In this document: one piece after another, positions 1-4,866 of the stretch | Numbering within the stretch: position 1 is the stretch's first letter | Layout: each line of letters opens with the position of its first letter | Assembly: GCA_017404585.1 (NCBI GenBank) | Contig: JAFRCB010000293.1 | Location: forward strand, 1 to 8,881 | Length of the DNA stretch: 8,881 nt | From: Lachnospiraceae bacterium | GTDB taxonomy: Bacteria > Bacillota > Clostridia > Lachnospirales > Lachnospiraceae | Direction of reading: 5' to 3' | Made by a program: the position numbers and the translations under genes | The notes under the pieces: generated by a model | Seen by the model: the letters and a program-made list of their open reading frames with translations, nothing else | Databases searched by the model: none | What the model was told of the DNA's origin: nothing

Positions 1-761
1 AAGAAGCAAAGAACGATCCGGATTACATCCAGGACGCAAGGATCGAGGGAAGTAACAGCGTAATCGAGGCTTACCGGTCAGGGAGAACGATCGATAAACT
101 TTTTGTGCAGGAGGGTCTGCACGACGGTCCTGTGAACACGGTGCTCCGGGAAGCCAAAAAGGCAGGGACCATCATTAATTATGTGACTAAAGAGAGACTT
201 AACGAGATGTCCGAAACGGGACATCATCAGGGTGTGATTGCCCAGGCGGCTGCATTTGAATATGCGGAAGTTGAGGATATATTGAAGAAGGCTGAGGAGG
301 CCGGGGAACCGCCGTTTATCATCGTGCTCGACGGCATTCAGGATCCTCATAATCTCGGCGCGATCATCCGTACAGCCTGCCTTGCGGGTGCACACGGGGT
401 CATTATCCAGAAGCGCAGAGCGGCCGGTCTCACCCCGGTAGCGGTCCGCGCGTCGGCAGGTGCCGTCAACTATGTGCCTGTCGCCAGAGTTGTCAACATA
501 GGCGCGGCGATCGACAAACTCAAGGAAAAGGGCATCTGGTTCGTCTGTGCCGATATGGGCGGAAAAGTCATGTACGACCTGGACCTTAAGGGACCGATCG
601 GCCTTGTCGTGGGATCCGAAGGAGAAGGAGCCGGACGGCTGGTCAGAGAGAAGTGCGACTTTACCGCCGCCATTCCGATGAAGGGCGCGATCGATTCCCT
701 CAACGCATCGGTGGCAGCGGGTGTTTTGATGTATGAAATCGTAAGACAGAGAGGTATCTGA
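1..761 (+). CDS. rlmB: 23S rRNA 2'-O-ribose methyltransferase RlmB family (SpoU/TrmH type), 5'-partial
   Basis: SPOUT-class RNA methyltransferase that uses S-adenosylmethionine to methylate a ribose 2'-OH, by family a 23S rRNA guanosine. The frame is open to the left edge of the window (first full codon at 3) and has no ATG, GTG or TTG before the GTG at 105. That GTG falls inside the conserved N-terminal substrate-binding segment (RIEGSNSVIEAYRSGRTIDK, codons at 42-98), so the true start lies upstream of the window. About 252 residues are visible, so only a short N-terminus is missing. Catalytic-domain motifs are present: LDGIQDPHNLGAIIRTA with the conserved Asn and Arg, VVGSEGEGAG, and IPMKGAIDSLNASVAAG, which form the knotted SAM-binding site. 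The stop at 759-761 is one base before the sigH start, so the two genes are probably co-transcribed. Related TrmH enzymes acting on tRNA are possible, but the N-terminal domain and the sigH neighbour favour RlmB/YacO. Confidence 0.93.
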   Translation, partial: EAKNDPDYIQDARIEGSNSVIEAYRSGRTIDKLFVQEGLHDGPVNTVLREAKKAGTIINYVTKERLNEMSETGHHQGVIAQAAAFEYAEVEDILKKAEEAGEPPFIIVLDGIQDPHNLGAIIRTACLAGAHGVIIQKRRAAGLTPVAVRASAGAVNYVPVARVVNIGAAIDKLKEKGIWFVCADMGGKVMYDLDLKGPIGLVVGSEGEGAGRLVREKCDFTAAIPMKGAIDSLNASVAAGVLMYEIVRQRGI

Positions 762-762
762 C

Positions 763-1362
763 ATGCCCCAAAAGCCTCTGTCCGATGAGGAGCTCATTTA
801 TGAGATCCGGGACGGACACTCGGACTACATGGACTATCTCCTCGAAAAATATAAGCCGCTGGTCAAGAGCCGGGCAGCTACTAAGTTCCTGAAAGGCGGA
901 GATCCGGATGATCTCATACAGGAGGGCATGATCGGTCTCTATAAGGCTGTGCGGGATTATGATCCTGCCAATGAAAAAGGAGCTTCCTTCTTCACATTTG
1001 CCCAGCTCTGCATAGACCGCCAGCTCTATAAGGCTATAGAGGCATCACAGAGGCAGAAGCGATTTGCTCTGAATGACGCGGTAGCCTATGAGGAGGAAGA
1101 GTTGGATAAGTACTCTGTGACCGGGGACGAAAATCCTGAGCAGATTTTCCTCGATCAGGAGAATGCCGACGAAACGATCAGCCTTATACTCGATGCCCTG
1201 AGCCGCACGGAAAAAGTGGTCTTTAACCTGATGCTTCGCGGATACAGTTACAGGGAGATCGCGGAAATCATGGATCGGTCTCCGAAATCAATTGACAACG
1301 CGATTCAGAGAATCAGAAAAAAGACGAGCCTGGTCAGGATGAGACAGGATCAGGATGAATGA
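763..1362 (+). CDS. sigH: RNA polymerase sigma factor, SigH (Spo0H) family
   Basis: Sigma-70 family factor of 199 residues that directs RNA polymerase to a specific promoter set. In Bacillus, SigH serves stationary phase, competence and entry into sporulation; whether this organism sporulates cannot be seen here. Region 2 spans about residues 25-93. It includes the core-binding segment DDLIQEGMIGLYKAVRDYDP (49-68) and the -10-recognition part FFTFAQLCIDRQLYKAI. Region 4 spans about 136-188, with a helix-turn-helix YSYREIAEIMDRSPKSIDNA (161-180). There is no region 1.1 or region 3, as expected for this group; the length is slightly below the 218 residues of B. subtilis SigH. The ATG lies one base after the rlmB stop and its RBS (about 748-754, GAGAGG-like) is inside the rlmB end, indicating translational coupling. 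The rae1/yacP gene usually found between rlmB and sigH is absent. Confidence 0.92.
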   Translation: MPQKPLSDEELIYEIRDGHSDYMDYLLEKYKPLVKSRAATKFLKGGDPDDLIQEGMIGLYKAVRDYDPANEKGASFFTFAQLCIDRQLYKAIEASQRQKRFALNDAVAYEEEELDKYSVTGDENPEQIFLDQENADETISLILDALSRTEKVVFNLMLRGYSYREIAEIMDRSPKSIDNAIQRIRKKTSLVRMRQDQDE

Positions 1363-1394
1363 TCCTCAGTAGAACGAACTGTACATATTGGAGC

Positions 1395-1413
1395 GCAGCC
1401 GAAATGAGGCTGC
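1395..1413 (+). other. small stem-loop between sigH and the epimerase gene
   Basis: GCAGCC (1395-1400) pairs perfectly with GGCTGC (1408-1413) around a 7-base loop. No T-run follows, so it is not a convincing terminator. The 80-base gap (1363-1442) otherwise holds only the epimerase RBS. The hairpin may be a weak attenuator or an mRNA processing/stability element. Confidence 0.3.
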
Positions 1414-1427
1414 CGAACCTTAATCAT

Positions 1428-1435
1428 AAGGAGGT
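1428..1435 (+). promoter_or_regulatory. strong Shine-Dalgarno site fixing the epimerase start
   Basis: AAGGAGGT, a near-perfect match to the 16S anti-SD, ends seven bases before the ATG at 1443. It decides between this start and the in-frame ATG at 1359, which overlaps the sigH stop and would add 28 residues that do not resemble the family. Confidence 0.85.
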
Positions 1436-1442
1436 TAACTCG

Positions 1443-2324
1443 ATGGCAGAATTCTTTCTTAAAAATGACGAACTTGCTGTGAAGATCAGCTCACGCGGCG
1501 CAGAGATTCGTTCCGTTCTCGACAATGAGACCGGGCGTGAATACATGTGGCAGGCAGATCCTGCTTTCTGGGGATGGACATCACCGGTCCTCTTCCCGAT
1601 CGTAGGCAATGTGGCTGACGACAAGTTCCGCTATGCGGGGAAGACCTATGAGATGAAACAGCATGGATTTGCAAGAAGAAGCGAATTTACGAAGTGTGAT
1701 GTGGAAGGCGCGGACCTTGGATTCGCCCTCTGCGACAGCGCGGACACGCTCGCTGTTTACCCGTTCAAGTTCAGACTCGAAGTGGGCTATGCTCTTTCGG
1801 GCAGGACCCTCAAGGTCATCTGGAAGGTCAGTAATACGGGTGATCAGGATATGTATTTCCAGATCGGCGCGCATCCGGCCTTTAATACACCTGCCCAGGG
1901 CAGCGGTGACAAAAAGAATGAGTGCTATCTCGGCTTTGACACGAATAAGGCGCTTGACGTATCCATCAAAGACCTCGTGCTAGGTGGCCTCACGGATGAG
2001 ATTCGTCCCTATGAGCTTAGTGACGGGATGCTCAGGATCACTGACGACCTGTTCGATATCGACACACTGATCGTCGAGCAGGATCAGGCTCACAAGCTGG
2101 TGCTCCTTGATTCCGGGAAGGCACCGTTCGTAACCGTAGATTTCACGGCTCCGCTGTTCGGTGTCTGGTCCCCGAAACCGGAAGCTCCGTTCGTGTGCCT
2201 TGAGCCCTGGTATGGCCGGGCTGACAAGACGTACTTCAAGGGAGAGCTGCCGGAGCGCGACTATGAGCAGTGCCTGGCTGCAGGACAGACCTTTGAAGCC
2301 TCCTACACGATTACTTTCTCATGA
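1443..2324 (+). CDS. aldose 1-epimerase family protein (LacX-like)
   Basis: Galactose-mutarotase-fold protein of 293 residues that by family interconverts alpha and beta anomers of an aldose or a phosphorylated sugar in the cytoplasm. Visible family motifs are QHGFAR (73-78, putative catalytic His74), GAHPAFN (142-148, His144) and CLEPWYGRAD (252-261, Glu254 as the likely general base). These pairings are typical of the LacX branch rather than of classical GalM. The N-terminus (FFLKNDELAVKISSRGAEIRSV) begins the beta-sandwich with no signal peptide. The ATG at 1443 is chosen because of the AAGGAGGT site just upstream. The gene lies 80 bases after sigH on the same strand and may be read from the rlmB-sigH transcript; no clear promoter of its own is seen. 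Its natural sugar cannot be inferred, as no sugar pathway genes are adjacent. Confidence 0.9.
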   Translation: MAEFFLKNDELAVKISSRGAEIRSVLDNETGREYMWQADPAFWGWTSPVLFPIVGNVADDKFRYAGKTYEMKQHGFARRSEFTKCDVEGADLGFALCDSADTLAVYPFKFRLEVGYALSGRTLKVIWKVSNTGDQDMYFQIGAHPAFNTPAQGSGDKKNECYLGFDTNKALDVSIKDLVLGGLTDEIRPYELSDGMLRITDDLFDIDTLIVEQDQAHKLVLLDSGKAPFVTVDFTAPLFGVWSPKPEAPFVCLEPWYGRADKTYFKGELPERDYEQCLAAGQTFEASYTITFS

Positions 2325-2353
2325 TTAGAAATTACCCTTAAAATGGCAGGATA

Positions 2354-2402
2354 TTACGGACTTTGGGGCCGGAGCGCAAAAACATTTGCATCACGGCCGT
2401 AA
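2354..2402 (+). other. imperfect long hairpin downstream of the epimerase gene
   Basis: Three stacked pairings are visible: TTAC (2354-2357) with GTAA (2399-2402), GGCCG (2367-2371) with CGGCC (2394-2398), and GCAAA (2376-2380) with TTTGC (2385-2389) around an AACA loop. The internal loops are GAGC/ATCA and a 9-base bulge GGACTTTGG. No T-run follows. Its 3' arm overlaps the -35 element of the promoter at 2386-2414. It may be a 3'-UTR structure of the epimerase mRNA. Confidence 0.35.
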
Positions 2403-2414
2403 GCGACGTATACT
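2386..2414 (+). promoter_or_regulatory. sigma-A-type promoter for the structured leader / NUMOD1-like gene
   Basis: TTGCAT (2386-2391) and TATACT (2409-2414, five of six bases matching the -10 consensus) are separated by the optimal 17 bases. Transcription would start near 2420-2421, within the 5' arm of the 2417-2440 hairpin. The same -35 hexamer and spacing occur in the ftsH promoter at 6498-6526. Confidence 0.5.
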
Positions 2415-2416
2415 TC

Positions 2417-2440
2417 GGGTGTGGACGAGATTCCACACCC
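2417..2440 (+). other. perfect 9-bp inverted repeat, possible upstream terminator
   Basis: GGGTGTGGA (2417-2425) pairs perfectly with TCCACACCC (2432-2440) around a 6-base loop and is followed by TTATTTTAT. It could end the rlmB-sigH-epimerase transcript, though the T-tract is interrupted. If transcription starts near 2421, the shortened stem would instead cap the 5' end of the RNA described at 2421-2520. Confidence 0.45.
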
Positions 2441-2520
2441 TTATTTTATGCATTTTATAAAGCCGGAATCCCAAGAGGATACGGCAGAAGAACTTAGGCA
2501 CCCGAAGGTGCCTTTTTTTT
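2421..2520 (+). ncRNA. candidate small RNA or attenuated leader
   Basis: Inferred from layout, not from a known family. A promoter at 2386-2414 predicts a start near 2421, and the RNA would be about 100 nt ending at the terminator 2496-2520. It contains a 5' hairpin (2421-2440) and a middle hairpin, GCCG (2462-2465) with CGGC (2482-2485) and ATCC (2468-2471) with GGAT (2477-2480), followed by the terminator hairpin. I do not recognise a known riboswitch, SRP RNA, 6S RNA or tmRNA in it. Read-through would continue into the small gene at 2571, so it could equally be a transcription attenuator for that gene. Confidence 0.35.
2496..2520 (+). terminator. intrinsic terminator upstream of the NUMOD1-like gene
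   Basis: AGGCACC (2496-2502) and GGTGCCT (2507-2513) form a perfect 7-bp stem closed by a CGAA tetraloop and run directly into eight T residues (2513-2520). It is a textbook Rho-independent terminator and lies 50 bases before the ATG at 2571. Confidence 0.85.
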
Positions 2521-2550
2521 ATCCGATTCCGAGAAGAATCCTGCCGGATA
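2520..2550 (+). other. hairpin immediately after the terminator
   Basis: TATCCG (2520-2525) pairs with CGGATA (2545-2550), and ATTC (2526-2529) pairs with GAAT (2536-2539), leaving the bulge CCTGC. It sits directly between the terminator and the RBS (AAAGGA, 2558-2563) of the next gene, so it could influence translation of any read-through transcript. Confidence 0.35.
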
Positions 2551-2570
2551 ACAAGAGAAAGGAAAGAGAC

Positions 2571-2831
2571 ATGAAGGAAATGAGAGTCATCCAGTACACG
2601 CAGAATATGGAGGAAATCCAGAGATACAGGACAATCAGGGAGCCGCAGGCAATCTACAATATCACACATATATCCAGTGTGTGCCGGCGTGAGAGAAAAA
2701 CAGACGGCGGGTTTATCTGGCGCTATGAAGATGATCCGGATCCCCGGAGAATGAATATAGATCCCGATGAGGGGGAAAATTCCCGGGAGCTTCGCTATAA
2801 AAAGAATCGCAGGCGGTATTATTGGGAGTAA
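2571..2831 (+). CDS. small protein with a lone NUMOD1/IENR1-like DNA-binding motif
   Basis: Hypothetical protein of 86 residues. Residues 31-52 (ITHISSVCRRERKTDGGFIW then RY) match the pattern I-S-x-V-C-x-x-x-R-K-T-x-G-G-[FY]-x-W-x-Y. I recognise this as the end of NUMOD1/IENR1 modules, the small helix-turn-helix-like DNA-binding repeats attached to HNH and GIY-YIG homing endonucleases. No nuclease domain is present here. The preceding helix (TIREPQAIYN, 21-30) seems about two residues shorter than typical modules. The tail is acidic (DDPDPRR, DPDEGEN), then strongly basic (KKNRRRYYWE). The ATG at 2571 is chosen for its AAAGGA site (2558-2563). A GTG at 2421 in the same frame would require translation through two hairpins and the terminator. 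The gene lies alone between a terminator and the metY promoter. A sequence-specific DNA-binding protein or a relic of a mobile nuclease are both possible. Confidence 0.65.
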   Translation: MKEMRVIQYTQNMEEIQRYRTIREPQAIYNITHISSVCRRERKTDGGFIWRYEDDPDPRRMNIDPDEGENSRELRYKKNRRRYYWE

Positions 2832-2840
2832 AGTGAGTAC

Positions 2841-2869
2841 TTGTCCATAAAACTGTCATCTGGTAATAT
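2841..2869 (+). promoter_or_regulatory. promoter upstream of metY
   Basis: TTGTCC (2841-2846) and TAATAT (2864-2869) are 17 bases apart, with an extended -10 TGG at 2861-2863. Transcription would begin near 2876-2877 and give a leader of about 175 nt before the metY ATG. Confidence 0.5.
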
Positions 2870-2870
2870 A

Positions 2871-2990
2871 TTTATCGGATGGTTCCGCAGGGAACTTCTG
2901 ATAAAAGGGCGATAAAATCGCCCGCATTATGATTATCGGGTTCGCGAAGCGGTTCCGATAGTATATCTAATTAGTGGGATCCGAAGATCC
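2871..2990 (+). promoter_or_regulatory. metY leader with four consecutive hairpins
   Basis: Four stem-loops follow each other. First, 2871-2905: TTTATC with GATAAA outside and GTTCC (2882-2886) with GGAAC (2891-2895) inside; bases from 2877 on would be transcribed. Second, 2907-2923: GGGCGAT/ATCGCCC with an AAA loop. Third, 2934-2960: TATCGG/CCGATA enclosing CGC-GAA-GCG with symmetric GTT internal loops. Fourth, 2977-2990: GGATC/GATCC with a CGAA loop. None is followed by a T-run. I find no S-box core (GAGGGA, GGCAACC) and no T-box sequence (GGGTGGNACCGCG). The function is unknown. A riboswitch-like or protein-binding role in sulfur metabolism is only an inference from position. Confidence 0.4.
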
Positions 2991-3051
2991 TTATGTGAAA
3001 CAATAAAGCACGGAAGAACACCGGCGCTTTAGAGTGAGAGAGGAGACAGTA

Positions 3052-4329
3052 ATGGATAAATGGAATATTGAGACAAAATGTGTTCAGAGCGGTTATCGTC
3101 CAATGAACGGTGAGCCGAGAGAGGTCCCGATTTATCAGAGCACGACATTCAAGTATGATACGAGCGCGGACATGGCAAAGCTCTTTGACCTTGAGGCGAG
3201 CGGCTATTTCTACACCCGCCTGCAGAACCCGACGAATGACCTTGTCGCTGCCAAGATCGCCGCTATGGAGGGCGGCACTGCCGGCATGCTGACATCCTCG
3301 GGCCAGGCTGCCAACTTCTTCGCGATATTCAATATTGCAAATGCAGGTGACCACATCATCTCCAGCTCCTCCATTTACGGAGGAACTTTCAACCTGTTCA
3401 ACGTGACGATGCGCAAGATGGGCATTGAGTTCACCTTTGTATCCCCGGACTGCACAGAGGAAGAACTCGAGGCTGCCTTCAGACCGAACACAAAGGCTGT
3501 CTTTGGCGAGAGCATTGCGAACCCGGCTCTCACAGTCATCGACTTCGAGAAGTTCGCTTCTGCCGCCCACGCTCACGGAGTTCCGTTCATCGTAGATAAT
3601 ACATTCCCGACCCCGGTCAACTGCCGTCCGTTCGAGTTCGGAGTCGATATTATCACACACTCCACGACGAAGTACATGGACGGTCACGGATCCGCTGTAG
3701 GCGGCGCGATCGTCGATTCGGGCAGATTCGACTGGATGGCCCACGTTGACAAGTTCCCGGGACTCACTACACCGGATGACAGCTATCACGGCATCACATA
3801 TGCAGAGAAATTCGGCAAGGAGGGCGCTTTCATCACAAAGGCTACCGCTCAGCTCATGCGCGATTTCGGATCCATCCAGGCACCGCAGAACGCATATTAT
3901 CTGAACCTTGGTCTTGAGAGCCTGCACGTGCGTATGAAGCAGCACTGCGCGAACGCCATGGCTCTGGCGCAGTTCCTCAAGGAATCCCCGAAGGCAGAGT
4001 TCATGAATTATCCGTCCCTTCCGGGTGACAAGTACTATGATGTAGCCATGAAGTATATGCCGAACGGAAGCTGCGGCGTAGTATCTTTTGGCGTCAGGGG
4101 CGGAAGAGCTGCCGCTGAGGAGTTCATGAAGAAGCTCAGAATATTTGCGATCGAGACTCATGTGGCCGATGCGAGGTCCTGCTGCCTGCATCCTGCCAGC
4201 AGCACACACCGTCAGCTGACAGACGAAGAGCTTGAGGCATGCGGTGTTGCAGGAAATCTCGTCAGAATGTCCTGCGGCCTTGAGAATACCGAGGATCTGA
4301 TCGCGGACGTTGCAAATGCGCTCGGTTGA
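3052..4329 (+). CDS. metY: O-acetylhomoserine aminocarboxypropyltransferase (sulfhydrylase)
   Basis: PLP-dependent Cys/Met-metabolism enzyme of 425 residues. By family it joins sulfide to O-acetylhomoserine to form homocysteine, which feeds methionine synthesis in the cytoplasm. Visible active-site features are YFYTRLQNPT (52-61, phosphate- and substrate-binding Tyr54/Arg56), SSSIYGGT with Tyr109 stacking on PLP, VDNT with Asp182 contacting the pyridine nitrogen, and HSTTKYMDGHG (203-213) with Lys207 as the Schiff-base lysine. The length of about 425 and the TTKYMDGHG motif favour MetY over the shorter cystathionine gamma-synthase and lyases, although methionine gamma-lyase-like activity cannot be excluded. 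The ATG at 3052 is preferred to the in-frame GTG at 3034 because AGAGGAG (3039-3045) lies six bases upstream of it. The gene has its own promoter and a structured leader. No strong terminator follows before ptsH. Confidence 0.94.
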   Translation: MDKWNIETKCVQSGYRPMNGEPREVPIYQSTTFKYDTSADMAKLFDLEASGYFYTRLQNPTNDLVAAKIAAMEGGTAGMLTSSGQAANFFAIFNIANAGDHIISSSSIYGGTFNLFNVTMRKMGIEFTFVSPDCTEEELEAAFRPNTKAVFGESIANPALTVIDFEKFASAAHAHGVPFIVDNTFPTPVNCRPFEFGVDIITHSTTKYMDGHGSAVGGAIVDSGRFDWMAHVDKFPGLTTPDDSYHGITYAEKFGKEGAFITKATAQLMRDFGSIQAPQNAYYLNLGLESLHVRMKQHCANAMALAQFLKESPKAEFMNYPSLPGDKYYDVAMKYMPNGSCGVVSFGVRGGRAAAEEFMKKLRIFAIETHVADARSCCLHPASSTHRQLTDEELEACGVAGNLVRMSCGLENTEDLIADVANALG

Positions 4330-4341
4330 GTATACTGTCTG

Positions 4342-4371
4342 TTAACTGCCTGCAATTACTGAATTTATAAT
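4342..4371 (+). promoter_or_regulatory. distal promoter candidate for ptsH
   Basis: TTAACT (4342-4347) and a perfect TATAAT (4366-4371) are separated by 18 bases, starting 12 bases after the metY stop in an AT-rich stretch. Confidence 0.4.
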
Positions 4372-4390
4372 AAAAAATCACCAAAAATAA

Positions 4391-4419
4391 GTGACGATTA
4401 GTGGAAACTGGTGTATAAT
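4391..4419 (+). promoter_or_regulatory. proximal promoter candidate for ptsH
   Basis: A perfect TATAAT (4414-4419) has GTGACG (4391-4396, four of six) 17 bases upstream. Transcription would start near 4426 and give a leader of about 55 nt. That leader contains a small hairpin, GCCCA (4444-4448) with TGGGC (4452-4456), just before the AGGAGG site at 4467-4472. Confidence 0.55.
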
Positions 4420-4480
4420 ATCTACTAGCTTGTACGTGAGCAGGCCCAAGATGGGCAAAACACTTTAGGAGGATTGTAAA

Positions 4481-4738
4481 ATGAAGTCTTTTAAGTATGT
4501 TATCACTGATCCCGTTGGTATTCATGCACGTCCGGCAGGCGCTCTTGTAAAGGAAATCAAGAAATATGATTCCGATGTTAAGGTTCTTGCAAATGGCAAG
4601 TCAGCTGACGGCAAGAAGCTCATGAACCTCATGTCTCTCGGCGTAAAGCAGGGCAATGAGATCGAAGTCCAGGTTTCCGGCGGCGCAGAAGAAGCCAACG
4701 CAGCAGCTCTTGAGGCATTCCTTAAGGCTAACCTTTAA
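4481..4738 (+). CDS. ptsH: phosphocarrier protein HPr of the PTS
   Basis: Cytoplasmic HPr of 85 residues that carries phosphate from enzyme I (PEP-dependent) to sugar-specific EIIA domains. The active-site motif GIHARPAG (13-20) places the phosphorylated histidine at His15, and the length is typical. An ungapped comparison with remembered B. subtilis HPr puts Lys46 (in ADGKKLMNLMSLG) where HPr kinase/phosphorylase modifies Ser46. The classical Ser46-P/CcpA route therefore seems unavailable for this copy, although a serine exists at 52. A perfect AGGAGG (4467-4472) lies eight bases before the ATG. The gene stands alone without ptsI, between two promoter candidates and a strong terminator, so it is probably monocistronic and highly expressed. 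A specialised HPr paralogue elsewhere in the genome cannot be excluded. Confidence 0.94.
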   Translation: MKSFKYVITDPVGIHARPAGALVKEIKKYDSDVKVLANGKSADGKKLMNLMSLGVKQGNEIEVQVSGGAEEANAAALEAFLKANL

Positions 4739-4786
4739 TTCTTGAACGGGCCATGTCTGCGGTGTCGCGGATATGACTTAAATCAG

Positions 4787-4824
4787 AAAAAAGAGGCTCC
4801 GGTGAGAAATCACCGGAGCTTTTT
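4787..4824. terminator. bidirectional intrinsic terminator between ptsH and the DUF1846 gene
   Basis: GCTCCGGTGA (4796-4805) and TCACCGGAGC (4810-4819) form a perfect 10-bp stem with a GAAA loop, followed by TTTTT (4820-4824) on the plus strand. Six A residues (4787-4792) supply the T-run for the minus strand, so it can end both convergent transcripts. Confidence 0.88.
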
Positions 4825-4834
4825 CATTTTCAGA

Positions 4835-4858
4835 AGAGGAGGCGGTCAGGCCTCCTCT
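4835..4858. other. second perfect hairpin between the convergent genes
   Basis: AGAGGAGGC (4835-4843) pairs with GCCTCCTCT (4850-4858) around a 6-base loop. It lies eight bases beyond the 3' end of the DUF1846 gene. It has no clean T-run on either strand, so it may protect mRNA ends or assist the adjacent terminator. Confidence 0.45.
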
Positions 4859-4866
4859 GATACGTT

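Noticed and set aside
105..761. rlmB starting at the GTG at 105
   Set aside because: The frame continues upstream to the window edge with the conserved IEGSNSVIEAYRSGRTIDK segment, so 105 is an internal valine codon.
2421..2570. An N-terminal extension of the NUMOD1-like protein from the GTG at 2421
   Set aside because: It would be translated through a 9-bp hairpin and an intrinsic terminator. The ATG at 2571 has a good RBS and the extension resembles no domain.
2832..3051. SAM-I riboswitch or methionine/cysteine T-box upstream of metY
   Set aside because: The S-box core sequences and the T-box GGGTGGNACCGCG element are not present, and no hairpin is followed by a T-run.
2971..4209. A 412-residue open frame on the minus strand opposite metY
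   Set aside because: It lies entirely within a well-supported plus-strand gene, has no RBS and shows no protein family features; it is a codon-bias shadow.
4391..4430. A CcpA cre operator near the ptsH promoter
   Set aside because: The nearest stretch (GTGGAAACTGGTG) misses the central CG and flanking positions of the cre consensus.
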